Below are positions 34,542 through 42,450 of a stretch of DNA of 58,081 bases, in pieces. Where the stretch lies: the NCBI GenBank assembly GCA_023151315.1, contig JAKLJE010000029.1, positions 1 to 58,081 on the forward strand, given 5' to 3'. Each line of letters opens with the position of its first letter. Position 1 is the stretch's first letter. The notes under the pieces are model-generated. The model had not been told where the DNA came from. It saw only the letters and a list, made by a program, of their open reading frames with translations, and did not search any database. The position numbers and the translations under genes were made by a program. Origin of the DNA: Bacteroidia bacterium. GTDB taxonomy: Bacteria > Bacteroidota > Bacteroidia > Palsa-965.

Positions 34542-35261
34542 ATGAAGGCGCTGATTGGATTTTGTCTACTCTTTATGGTACTGTTGGGAATCGGATGCGG
34601 AGGGAATGCACCAACAGAAATTAAGTCAATCAATGTTGATTCAATTAAACAGCTGAAAGCTTCTCAAGACAGTTCTTTAAAAGAAGTGAATAAAGGTGTT
34701 TCACTTGAGCGGATCAGAGACAGAGCTGACGTGAATTATATAGGGAAAATCGGCAACTATATCTTTTATTGCAGTGCTAAAGGAAAAGTCGAAAGATCCG
34801 ATACCAGTGGTAATAATCGCGAACTGTTGTGTGATCTTAAAGTTCACTACCTCGTAGATAAAGTATATATACTTCCCATGACGGAAGATGTATTTATCAT
34901 TACCTGGCAGGAAACGGCTTACACAGGACTCAATACGTACACCGTAAAATACAGAGCGGGCAGCGACAAACCGGACTGGACAATCAATTACAAAGCACCG
35001 GATCCCGGAGTGCCTGTACTGGCTAACGGACACGTTTATCTCAGCACCTTGGGAATAATCAGCAAGGTGAATGTTGAAAACGGTGAAACGGTGTGGATAC
35101 ACGATTCATTATACGAAACCACATCAATGCGATATAAGAGATTTGATGTTCCGCAGATTTACAAGTCTACCGTACTGTTCTTTGACTTCCCGATTCAGGG
35201 TAGAAAAGGCAAACGAGACAGCCTTTGGGTGAACGATCAGACCGGTCGTTTTGTACGTTGA
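34542..35261 (+). CDS. Lipoprotein with PQQ-like propeller blades
   Basis: A 239-residue lipoprotein (LLGIGC, C19). Residues about 60-235 have blade-like strands (NYIGKIGNYIFYCSAKGKVE, GHVYLSTLGIISKVNVENGETVW) like PQQ-type beta-propellers, but only three to four blades would fit. Role unknown. A TAACTTTA box lies directly before the ATG. Confidence 0.7.
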   Translation: MKALIGFCLLFMVLLGIGCGGNAPTEIKSINVDSIKQLKASQDSSLKEVNKGVSLERIRDRADVNYIGKIGNYIFYCSAKGKVERSDTSGNNRELLCDLKVHYLVDKVYILPMTEDVFIITWQETAYTGLNTYTVKYRAGSDKPDWTINYKAPDPGVPVLANGHVYLSTLGIISKVNVENGETVWIHDSLYETTSMRYKRFDVPQIYKSTVLFFDFPIQGRKGKRDSLWVNDQTGRFVR

Positions 35262-35292
35262 TAACTCGTTAAAAAGCCCTTCGAATTGTTCT

Positions 35293-35300
35293 TATCTTTG
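35293..35300 (+). promoter_or_regulatory. -7 box TATCTTTG of pyrR-pyrB
   Basis: Perfect TAnnTTTG(C) on the plus strand. The start codon of pyrR is 29 bases further, so the leader is only about 20-25 bases. Confidence 0.75.
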
Positions 35301-35328
35301 CGTGCATCCGTCGGAGCGAAAACGGTTT

Positions 35329-35868
35329 ATGGCACCAAGGCTTCTTATTACTCCGCAACAACTCGAAATAACGATCAATAGACTTTGTCATCAGTTGATC
35401 GAAGTGCACGACGATTTTTCCAACTCAGCGATTATCGGATTACAACCCAGGGGAACTTTGCTTGCCCGTCGTATTCATGATACACTTTGCCGTATTCTGA
35501 AACATGAGGTTCGTTTCGGTGAGCTGGATGTTACTTTTTACCGTGATGATTTCCGTCGGAAAGACCTTGTGCCTAACAAAACACATATTGATTTCATCAT
35601 TGAAGACATGAATGTGATCTTGATAGATGACGTTCTATACACGGGAAGAACCATTCGATCCGGACTTGATGCAATGATGGCGTTCGGGCGACCTAAGGAT
35701 GTTGAACTGCTCGTGCTCATTGATCGTCGATTCAGCCGCAACCTTCCCATTCAGGCGAAATATGTCGGTCGTACAGTAGATACCGTTGCTTCGGAGAACA
35801 TTAAAGTAGATTGGAAGGAAACGGGTGGAGAAGATCATGTTTGGCTCATGCAAAAGATCAGCGAATGA
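35329..35868 (+). CDS. pyrR: PyrR-family protein (uracil phosphoribosyltransferase / pyrimidine regulator)
   Basis: A 179-residue type I phosphoribosyltransferase. The PRPP-binding loop VILIDDVLYTGRTIRSGLDAM and the N-terminal LQPRGTLLA and RRKDLVP segments match PyrR. In Bacillus it binds pyr mRNA and also makes UMP from uracil. The ATG at 35329 is chosen because a perfect promoter box lies after the upstream alternative start. Its TGA overlaps the pyrB ATG by four bases (ATGA). The leader is too short for the attenuator used by Bacillus PyrR. Confidence 0.93.
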   Translation: MAPRLLITPQQLEITINRLCHQLIEVHDDFSNSAIIGLQPRGTLLARRIHDTLCRILKHEVRFGELDVTFYRDDFRRKDLVPNKTHIDFIIEDMNVILIDDVLYTGRTIRSGLDAMMAFGRPKDVELLVLIDRRFSRNLPIQAKYVGRTVDTVASENIKVDWKETGGEDHVWLMQKISE

Positions 35869-36797
35869 ATAAGCGTTTAAGCGTAAATCATATTCTCGGG
35901 ATCCGGCAATTACAGCCGGACGATATACGGCTCATTCTGGATACCGCTGTTCAATTCAAGGATGTTATCAACCGTCCGATTAAGAAAGTTCCGTCGCTGC
36001 GTGATATTACCGTAGCGAATCTGTTCTTCGAAAATTCAACACGCACGCGTACATCATTTGAACTTGCAGAGAAACGTCTTTCGGCTGATACGGTGAATTT
36101 TTCCGCTTCCACTTCATCGGTTAAAAAGGGGGAAACGCTAATTGATACCGTTAACAACATTCTGGCCATGAAAGTGGACATGGTTGTGATGCGTCATCCG
36201 AATCCCGGAGCTTGCATGTTTCTTTCACGTCACATAAATGCGAGCATTATTAATGCCGGCGACGGTGCGCATGAACATCCGACTCAGGCTCTTCTTGATG
36301 CTTTTTCGATCCGTGAAAAATTGGGTGATCTGGAAGGGAAGAAGGTTGCCATTATAGGCGATATTCTTCATTCCCGTGTGGCATTATCCAACATCTATTT
36401 ACTGCGCAAAATGGGCGCGCAAGTAATGGTTTGCGGACCAACTACACTGATTCCGAAGTACATTTCAAGTCTTGGAGTAAAAGTTGAGCATGATTTACGT
36501 AAAGCATTGAAATGGTGCGATGTAGCAAACATGCTACGCATTCAATTGGAGCGCCAGGACATCAAATATTTTCCTTCACTTCGTGAATATTCCATGCAGT
36601 TCGGACTGACCATGGAATTGTTGGAACAAGCCGGTAAAGACATCCTGATTATGCATCCGGGACCGATTAACCGCGGTGTGGAAATAACCAGTGAAGTGGC
36701 CGATTCATCACAATCAATAATACTTAATCAGGTTGAGAACGGTGTTGCAGTACGCATGGCCTGTTTGTACCTTTTAGCATCACGAGCAGAAAATTGA
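35865..36797 (+). CDS. pyrB: Aspartate carbamoyltransferase catalytic subunit
   Basis: A 310-residue enzyme that joins carbamoyl phosphate and aspartate in pyrimidine synthesis. The carbamoyl-phosphate loop FFENSTRTRTSFELAEKRL, GDGAHEHPTQALLD, IGDILHSRVALSN and MHPGPINRGVEI are all intact. The start at 35865 is translationally coupled to pyrR. No regulatory subunit gene (pyrI) is next to it. Confidence 0.97.
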   Translation: MNKRLSVNHILGIRQLQPDDIRLILDTAVQFKDVINRPIKKVPSLRDITVANLFFENSTRTRTSFELAEKRLSADTVNFSASTSSVKKGETLIDTVNNILAMKVDMVVMRHPNPGACMFLSRHINASIINAGDGAHEHPTQALLDAFSIREKLGDLEGKKVAIIGDILHSRVALSNIYLLRKMGAQVMVCGPTTLIPKYISSLGVKVEHDLRKALKWCDVANMLRIQLERQDIKYFPSLREYSMQFGLTMELLEQAGKDILIMHPGPINRGVEITSEVADSSQSIILNQVENGVAVRMACLYLLASRAEN

Positions 36798-36818
36798 GGT
36801 TTTCCTGAACAAAAACAT

Positions 36819-36826
36819 TATTTTTG
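36819..36826 (+). promoter_or_regulatory. -7 box TATTTTTG of the STAS gene
   Basis: Perfect TAnnTTTG on the plus strand, with six bases between its last G and the ATG. Confidence 0.65.
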
Positions 36827-36832
36827 TTTTGT

Positions 36833-37204
36833 ATGAGTTTACCATTCACGATAGAAAGAGGCGATCGGTATACCTTGATTAAGGTGACCGCTGACAAGTT
36901 GGATACACAGGTTGCACCTGCGTTGAAATCTGAACTTGTTGTACTGAATGCAGACGGAGTAAGAAACCTGATTATCGATCTGGGTGAAACACGTTATTGT
37001 GATTCTTCCGGTTTGAGTTCAATTCTTGTAGCCAATCGTCTCTGTAAAAACTCAAACGGTGCGTTGGTTCTGTCCTGTTTGCAGGATCCTGTGAAGAAAC
37101 TGATTAACATATCTCAACTCGATACAATTTTAAAAATCAGCGGTTCTATTCCTGATGCAATCGATATGGTTGTTGCTGCGGATGTTGAATCCAATAACGA
37201 ATAA
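36833..37204 (+). CDS. STAS-domain anti-sigma factor antagonist
   Basis: A 123-residue single-domain STAS protein of the SpoIIAA/RsbV type. The phosphorylation motif TRYCDSSGLSSIL has the expected Asp-Ser-Ser. Such proteins are switched by a kinase and by SpoIIE-type phosphatases, one of which is encoded at 7921. No anti-sigma kinase is nearby. Confidence 0.9.
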   Translation: MSLPFTIERGDRYTLIKVTADKLDTQVAPALKSELVVLNADGVRNLIIDLGETRYCDSSGLSSILVANRLCKNSNGALVLSCLQDPVKKLINISQLDTILKISGSIPDAIDMVVAADVESNNE

Positions 37205-37215
37205 TTTCCCCGATC

Positions 37216-37986
37216 ATGAAGAAACTTTTTACTCTGGTTGCTCTTTCAGTTTTGTCCGTTGGTGCTTATGCACAGTGTACAGTTAACTCAAGTGTTTTTG
37301 CAGGTCCGAACGACTACGGTTTTGTTCCTGATACCGTGCAGAATCTGCCGTGGGCAACTGTTGGCGTTCCGTATGTAACAGATATCCAGTTCCACGTTGA
37401 CCCTGACACCGTAACAGCACTCGGCACATTCCCTTTCATTGACGTAACCATCGACAGTATCGTAGGTATTCCTGCGAACTTCACATACAATATGAATCCT
37501 TCCAGCGGAGTTTTCCCGGGTGGAAGTTATGGATGTGCAGGATTAACCGGAACTGCTCAGGCCGGACAGGAAACCGGCGGCCCTCAAGGCAATGGAGTTT
37601 ATCCGATTGTTATTTATGCGACTGCGAACGTTAACGTATTGACAGTTCCGACTGCGTTCCCTACAACATTCACTGGATTCAAACTGGTGATTCAGGCAGC
37701 GAACAATGTTCCTGCAATGTCCAATGTGAATTTTACTGTAGGACAGAATGCTCCGAATCCTGCAGATAAAAACACTGAGTTTGTAATCAACAATCCGAAT
37801 ACAGGGAACGTACAGTTTACATTGTACAACATTCTCGGAGAGAGTGTGCGTCAGGTGAATATCTACGCTATGAAAGGCGAAACACGTTATTCTCTGAACA
37901 CTGCAGATCTTCCTGCCGGTGTTTACCTGTACACGTTCCGTTCCGGTAACAGCGTTATCACACGTCGCATGACAGTGTCACACTGA
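37216..37986 (+). CDS. T9SS-sorted secreted protein
   Basis: A 256-residue exported protein (signal ending GAYAQ) with a Cys/Gly/Pro-rich beta domain (about 20-170) and a type A T9SS sorting domain at the end (QNAPNPADKNTEFVI ... LPAGVYLYTFRSGN ... TRRMTVSH). The N-terminal domain is not one I recognise. Its TGA overlaps the ATG of the ribonuclease Z gene by one base (TGATG). Confidence 0.85.
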   Translation: MKKLFTLVALSVLSVGAYAQCTVNSSVFAGPNDYGFVPDTVQNLPWATVGVPYVTDIQFHVDPDTVTALGTFPFIDVTIDSIVGIPANFTYNMNPSSGVFPGGSYGCAGLTGTAQAGQETGGPQGNGVYPIVIYATANVNVLTVPTAFPTTFTGFKLVIQAANNVPAMSNVNFTVGQNAPNPADKNTEFVINNPNTGNVQFTLYNILGESVRQVNIYAMKGETRYSLNTADLPAGVYLYTFRSGNSVITRRMTVSH

Positions 37987-38903
37987 TGTCTTCAAGATTT
38001 GAAGTAACAATACTGGGAAGCAGTTCTGCAACCCCGACATCCAGAAGATTTCCAACCGCTCAGCTACTTAATGTGTCTGAGCGGTTTTTCTTAATCGACT
38101 GCGGGGAAGGTGCGCAGATACAGTTGCGCCGTTATAAGATCCGGTTTCAACGGATTAACCATATTTTCATCAGCCACCTGCATGGTGATCACTATCTCGG
38201 CTTGATGGGTTTGATCAGTTCAATGCATTTGCTTGGGCGAAAGAAGGAGCTTGTCATTTATTCGCCGAAAGGCTTGCAGGAAATTGTTGATATACAATTG
38301 AAGATTTCAGCAACTGTACTCAATTATCCGGTGAAATGGGTGGAACTGAATCCGGATGTTCCGGAAGTGATTTACGAAGACAGTCAGCTTAGTGTTACCA
38401 CTATTATCCTTAATCACCGTATTCCGTGCTGCGGATTTCTTTTCAGAGAAAAAAAGAAATTGCTTTCTCTGGACAAAGCACGAATTACAGAAGATAAGGT
38501 ACCCGTTGAAGGATTCTTCTCTTTGAAATCAGGACTTGACTTCAAAGATCAATCCGGGCGGATTTTCCGATCAGTTGATTATACGCTGCCGCAGTCGCAA
38601 CCCAGAAGTTATGCATTCTGTTCTGATACTCGTTTCGATCCGAAAGTAGCCGAACAAATTGCCGGAGTGAAATTGCTTTACCATGAAGCAACTTTTCTTC
38701 ATGAATTACTCGACAGGGCTGAGAAAACGGCTCATTCCACGGCTAAAGAGGCGGGAATTATTGCAAAAACAGCAGAAGTTGGAAAACTTGTAATCGGGCA
38801 TTTTTCGGTGCGATACAACGATATGGAACCATTGTTGGCAGAGGCGAAAAGCGAATTTCCTGAAACCGATATTGCGGAAGAAGGAAAGGTTTTCCAGGTG
38901 TAA
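37986..38903 (+). CDS. rnz: Ribonuclease Z
   Basis: A 305-residue metallo-beta-lactamase-fold endonuclease that trims the 3' ends of tRNA precursors. The zinc motif SHLHGDHYLGL, further ligands in HRIPCCGF, CSDTRF, HEATF and GHFSVRY and the flexible-arm region are present. Many tRNA genes here lack an encoded CCA (see tRNA-His), which fits a need for RNase Z. It is coupled to the T9SS cargo gene in front of it, an odd functional pair. Confidence 0.96.
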   Translation: MSSRFEVTILGSSSATPTSRRFPTAQLLNVSERFFLIDCGEGAQIQLRRYKIRFQRINHIFISHLHGDHYLGLMGLISSMHLLGRKKELVIYSPKGLQEIVDIQLKISATVLNYPVKWVELNPDVPEVIYEDSQLSVTTIILNHRIPCCGFLFREKKKLLSLDKARITEDKVPVEGFFSLKSGLDFKDQSGRIFRSVDYTLPQSQPRSYAFCSDTRFDPKVAEQIAGVKLLYHEATFLHELLDRAEKTAHSTAKEAGIIAKTAEVGKLVIGHFSVRYNDMEPLLAEAKSEFPETDIAEEGKVFQV

Positions 38904-38949
38904 TTAAATTGTTCCGGTTTAAATCTTTTTTAAAAACCGACTAAAGTCA

Positions 38950-38980
38950 TTTGGTCGTTTCAAATACACGTGTATTTTTG
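38950..38980 (+). promoter_or_regulatory. Promoter of the LuxR-type regulator gene (TTTG, 19 bases, TATTTTTG)
   Basis: A -33 TTTG (38950-38953) and a -7 TATTTTTG (38973-38980) separated by 19 bases, the consensus spacing of the Bacteroidota primary sigma factor. The start codon is 31 bases further. Confidence 0.8.
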
Positions 38981-39010
38981 TCCTGTTATTTAAAATTAGT
39001 CTAAATAAAC

Positions 39011-39679
39011 ATGAATACACGTATCGCATTGATTCACAACATATTTCTGGCCAAGAAAGGGCTTGAAATGCTTGTTCGTTCAAATTCCGAATTCGAATTG
39101 GTTTGCAGCGGCGCGCGTATTGAAGATATCCGCACAGAACGAGGGTCTGAAGTTGACGTTGTGATCTTCAATTTCAAGGATCATGAAACCGGCTTGCTTT
39201 GTATGAAGCAGTATCGTTCTATGTTTCCGAATGCATCGTTTCTTTCAGTTTCATCTATGCCGAATCGTTCGGAAATTTCCGAAGCATTGAAAATGGAAGT
39301 AACCAGTTTTCTTCTCACAGAATGCGAAGAAGATGAGATTGAAGATGCTATTCGATCGACACATGCCAACGAACAGTTTTTCTGCGGAAAGATCTTGAGT
39401 CAGGTCGTTCAGAATCCTGATGAAGCTTTGCCTCCTTCTGAGTTTGTGTGCGACGGTATACGTATTTCACAACGCGAATCTGAAATCATACGTCTGGTTG
39501 CAGAAGGATTAACCAATAAGGAAATTGCAGATAAGTTGTTTATCAGTGCACATACTGTTACAACGCACCGTAAAAACATCATGGCTAAACTCGGAGTAAA
39601 CAACACCGCAGGACTGATGATGTTTGCGATCCGTAATAACATTGTTACGCCCAATCACTTTTTGTTCAATTCGAACTAA
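39011..39679 (+). CDS. LuxR-type transcription regulator with degenerate receiver domain
   Basis: A 222-residue protein with NarL/FixJ layout: a receiver-like domain (1-125) and a LuxR helix-turn-helix (about 150-210; SQRESEIIRLVAEGLTNKEIADKLFIS and TVTTHRKNIMAKLGV). The receiver lacks all key phosphorylation residues: the acidic pair is HN (9-10), the phosphoacceptor position is Asn54 (VIFNF) and the conserved Lys is Thr103 (FLLTE). It therefore cannot be switched by a standard histidine kinase, and none is adjacent. It is a single gene with a consensus promoter and a strong terminator. Confidence 0.9.
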   Translation: MNTRIALIHNIFLAKKGLEMLVRSNSEFELVCSGARIEDIRTERGSEVDVVIFNFKDHETGLLCMKQYRSMFPNASFLSVSSMPNRSEISEALKMEVTSFLLTECEEDEIEDAIRSTHANEQFFCGKILSQVVQNPDEALPPSEFVCDGIRISQRESEIIRLVAEGLTNKEIADKLFISAHTVTTHRKNIMAKLGVNNTAGLMMFAIRNNIVTPNHFLFNSN

Positions 39680-39703
39680 GGATATTAAACCGCCATGGTT
39701 AAT

Positions 39704-39734
39704 AACGGTCGCAACTTTCGGTTGCGGCCGTTTT
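39704..39734 (+). terminator. Intrinsic terminator of the LuxR-type regulator gene
   Basis: Stem of about 12 bp (39704-39715 with 39721-39732, one G-T pair), five-base loop, then TTTTC. It lies 25 bases after the stop codon. Confidence 0.85.
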
Positions 39735-39754
39735 CAATTACGGTACTTTAGTAT

Positions 39755-40588
39755 ATGCAGCTACTTATTGCCGACAGCGGATCCACAAAGACTGAATGGA
39801 CTTTCATTGAAGATCGCATCGTAGTACACTCTGTATTTACAGAAGGAATTAATCCGAATCAGGCTGATGCGGATTCCATTGCGGCCATGCTGCACAAAAG
39901 TGATTTGCGAAAGTATCGTGCGGACAAAATCCACTTTTACGGAGCCGGATGCGGCAGTGACAGAGGCAAAACTGTTCTGTCAGAAGCAATAAGTGCAATT
40001 TATCCTTCTGCGAAAACAGAAGTTGAGACAGATATAATCGGTGCTGCGCGTGCACTGAGTGCCGGTGAAAAATCTATTGTTGGGATTCTCGGTACAGGTG
40101 CTTCATCCTGCGTATTTGATGGTTCCAAAATTCTAGAACAGAGACCATCATTGGGATTCATTCTGGGAGACGAAGGAAGCGGTGCAGTGCTCGGCAAGAT
40201 GTTTATTCGCAAACTTCTGTACGGAGACCTTCCTGACGCACTTCTGAAGAGTTTCCATTCTGAGTTTCCTATTGATAAAGACGCAATAATAAAGCGCGTT
40301 TACCGTGATCCTTATCCGAACAGATTCCTGGCTGCCTTCGGTGAATTTATCGGTCGACACAGAAATCAGGCTTCGGTGAATGAAGTGATTCGTGAAAACT
40401 TCACAGGATTCATTCGCTCGCATCTCTCCGGTTACAAAGGAGCAAAGGAAATGCCGATACGACTTACAGGTTCAATTGCTTTTCACTTCAGAGAAGAACT
40501 GAACGGGTTGCTGCGCTGGAATGGATTTCAGGAAGCTGAATGTGTTCAGTCGCCAATGGAAGGGCTCGTCCGTTTTCACACACGTTGA
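39755..40588 (+). CDS. BadF/BadG-type ATPase, N-acetylglucosamine kinase-like
   Basis: A 277-residue ASKHA-fold sugar kinase-like protein. The phosphate-1 loop IADSGSTKTEWTF, the phosphate-2 loop GILGTGASSCVF and GDEGSGAVLG match the eukaryotic-type GlcNAc kinase group of the BadF/BadG family. It likely phosphorylates an amino sugar during cell-wall recycling. Single gene; it converges on the SRPBCC gene with no gap between the stop codons. Confidence 0.86.
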   Translation: MQLLIADSGSTKTEWTFIEDRIVVHSVFTEGINPNQADADSIAAMLHKSDLRKYRADKIHFYGAGCGSDRGKTVLSEAISAIYPSAKTEVETDIIGAARALSAGEKSIVGILGTGASSCVFDGSKILEQRPSLGFILGDEGSGAVLGKMFIRKLLYGDLPDALLKSFHSEFPIDKDAIIKRVYRDPYPNRFLAAFGEFIGRHRNQASVNEVIRENFTGFIRSHLSGYKGAKEMPIRLTGSIAFHFREELNGLLRWNGFQEAECVQSPMEGLVRFHTR

Positions 40589-40996
40589 TTATTTCATTTT
40601 GAAATACTGCTTAAGCGGATTCCAGTAATAATCTTTCCATCCGCTCACAAAGTTTTTTGCAATGACTTGAGGTACGTCTTCATGTAGAAACGTGATCAGC
40701 GTGCCTTTCCCTTTTTCGGAAAGTTTGAAAGTTATCTTCGATTCATGTCCTTCAGGCCATTTATCTTCCAAAGCAATCCAGGTCTGTACAATTTTTTTCC
40801 CTGGCACCAGTTCAAGGTTTTTTCCAACAATGTATCCGTCGTAAGCAGAGTAGTAGGTGCCGACTTTCTTTCCGATAACAGCTTTGGTGCCTGTGAAATC
40901 ACTATGCTTTTCCGAATCCATTAGTGCATCATACACCTGTTTGGGTGTTGCCGGAATAGTGGCAGTCTGCTTTATAGAAGTGGTCTTAATTTTCAT
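40589..40996 (-). CDS. SRPBCC (AHSA1-like) domain protein
   Basis: A 135-residue START/Bet v1-fold protein of the AHSA1 group, with ATIPATPKQVYDALMDSEKHSDFTG at the start, VQTWIALEDKWPEGHES in the middle and a long C-terminal helix (SGWKDYYWNPLKQYF). It binds an unknown hydrophobic ligand or partner. Its start overlaps the T9SS protein gene upstream by four bases; being cytoplasmic it is out of character for the surface operon it ends. Confidence 0.85.
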   Translation of the reverse strand: MKIKTTSIKQTATIPATPKQVYDALMDSEKHSDFTGTKAVIGKKVGTYYSAYDGYIVGKNLELVPGKKIVQTWIALEDKWPEGHESKITFKLSEKGKGTLITFLHEDVPQVIAKNFVSGWKDYYWNPLKQYFKMK

Positions 40997-42450
40997 CTTG
41001 CGATAATTAGTTTTTCGCTGTTCTGTGTTCCGTTATCGGTAAGCACTGTGCAATAGTAAATTCCGGCAGGTAATCCGATTGTATTCAGTTGCACAGTGGT
41101 TGAATTGAATTCATTGAATTGATTTTCCGCAATACTCAAATTGAAAACAATTTCACCGAGTGAATTGTAGAGGAGGAACTGTGCATCTTGAGATCTATTC
41201 AATGTAACAACACAATTCACATTATCATCTGCCGGATTCGGAAAAACACTGAGTCGTCCCGTTTGAGGTGTGAGAACACTTGTTTCTTCTATGCCCACAA
41301 AATTAGTCGACACACCAAGAGTATCGGTTTTGACGAGGTACAGATTTGGTAAAAGGCTGCCATATCCTTCAGTGTAGCCGCAAAGGATGAATCCTCCGTC
41401 GTGTGTAAAGTCAATATCGAATGCTTCATCGGGTTCTACCGTTCCTTGTGTGTTGGTTGCCCAACCATTGTGCGAAGTGAAGATTGCCATATCGAAACCT
41501 CCGCTGCCGCTTGAGTTGGTTATTCCTGTGCATGCGAATAGAGTAAGCCCGTGTTTACTGATAATTTTATAATAAGCTTCGGTATTCGGCAGATCAAATG
41601 TGTAAATGTTCCAATTGCTTCCGTTATACAATAATCCTGACCAGTAACCGGATTGATTTCCATTCTGCGTGGAGCTGCCGCAGAAGAAGAAAGTGTTGAC
41701 AATAGAATCGTACGCAATTCCGTAAGCAATATCGTTCTTGGCTGTATATCCTAATGTGCGAGTCCAAATGGTATCTCCGTTCTGTTGAGTGTAAAGTATC
41801 CAGCTATCTCCCAAAGTGTCAGCGTAGCTTTCAGTATAGCCGGCTATTCCGTAAAGTGTATCTTCCGTTTGAACAATGCAGTGGCCTTGATCAATACGCG
41901 CACCACCATACGTTCGAGTCCAGATGGTATCTCCGTACTTATCGAATTTTACAACATACATGTCTTCATTTCCGTTTGTAAATGTGGAACCGACGCAAAT
42001 GAAACCACTGTCGCTTGTCGTTGCAACATCATTGAAGAAATCCCAATCGTTACCTCCGACATATTTATTCCACAGCGTATCGCCGTGCTTATCAATTTTC
42101 ATCAGCCAGCCATCATAACCTCCGTGACCGTATGAATTTGTATATCCGGCTACGATAAAACCTGAGTCGGGAAGTATTTCAACTGATCGAATAATGTCGA
42201 TGTTGACGCCGCCGTAAAATTTTGCCCACATGACGAGCCCGATGCTGTCTGTACGTACGATATAGCCATCGGTTGGTCCCGACATTGAAGAGGTACCAAC
42301 TGCAATATAACCTTGGTCCAGGCACGAACGAACCCCGTAACCTTTTTCGATGGAAGTACCTCCGTAAATCTGTTGCCACATCAAAGGGAGTTGAGCCTGT
42401 AAAGCTCCGCCGAATAACAGCATTAAAATAATAATGACGCGATTTCTCAT
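40993..42450 (-). CDS. T9SS-sorted secreted repeat protein
   Basis: A 485-residue exported protein (signal ending GALQAQ). It carries tandem repeats with GDTLWNKYVGG / GDTIWTRTYGG and DSGFICVG patterns, a propeller-like repeat common in Bacteroidota surface proteins, and a type A T9SS sorting domain (VFPNPADDNVNCVVTL ... LPAGIYYCTVLTDN ... SEKLIIAR). Third gene of a four-gene operon, with four-base overlaps on both sides. Confidence 0.88.
   Translation of the reverse strand: MRNRVIIILMLLFGGALQAQLPLMWQQIYGGTSIEKGYGVRSCLDQGYIAVGTSSMSGPTDGYIVRTDSIGLVMWAKFYGGVNIDIIRSVEILPDSGFIVAGYTNSYGHGGYDGWLMKIDKHGDTLWNKYVGGNDWDFFNDVATTSDSGFICVGSTFTNGNEDMYVVKFDKYGDTIWTRTYGGARIDQGHCIVQTEDTLYGIAGYTESYADTLGDSWILYTQQNGDTIWTRTLGYTAKNDIAYGIAYDSIVNTFFFCGSSTQNGNQSGYWSGLLYNGSNWNIYTFDLPNTEAYYKIISKHGLTLFACTGITNSSGSGGFDMAIFTSHNGWATNTQGTVEPDEAFDIDFTHDGGFILCGYTEGYGSLLPNLYLVKTDTLGVSTNFVGIEETSVLTPQTGRLSVFPNPADDNVNCVVTLNRSQDAQFLLYNSLGEIVFNLSIAENQFNEFNSTTVQLNTIGLPAGIYYCTVLTDNGTQNSEKLIIAR

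Noticed and set aside
35251-35328. Upstream extension of pyrR
   Set aside because: The extension would start inside the previous gene and contain the perfect -7 promoter box; PyrR homologues begin near MAPRLLI.
39755-40588. BadF-type subunit of benzoyl-CoA reductase
   Set aside because: No partner reductase genes are nearby and the motifs fit the GlcNAc-kinase branch of the family better.
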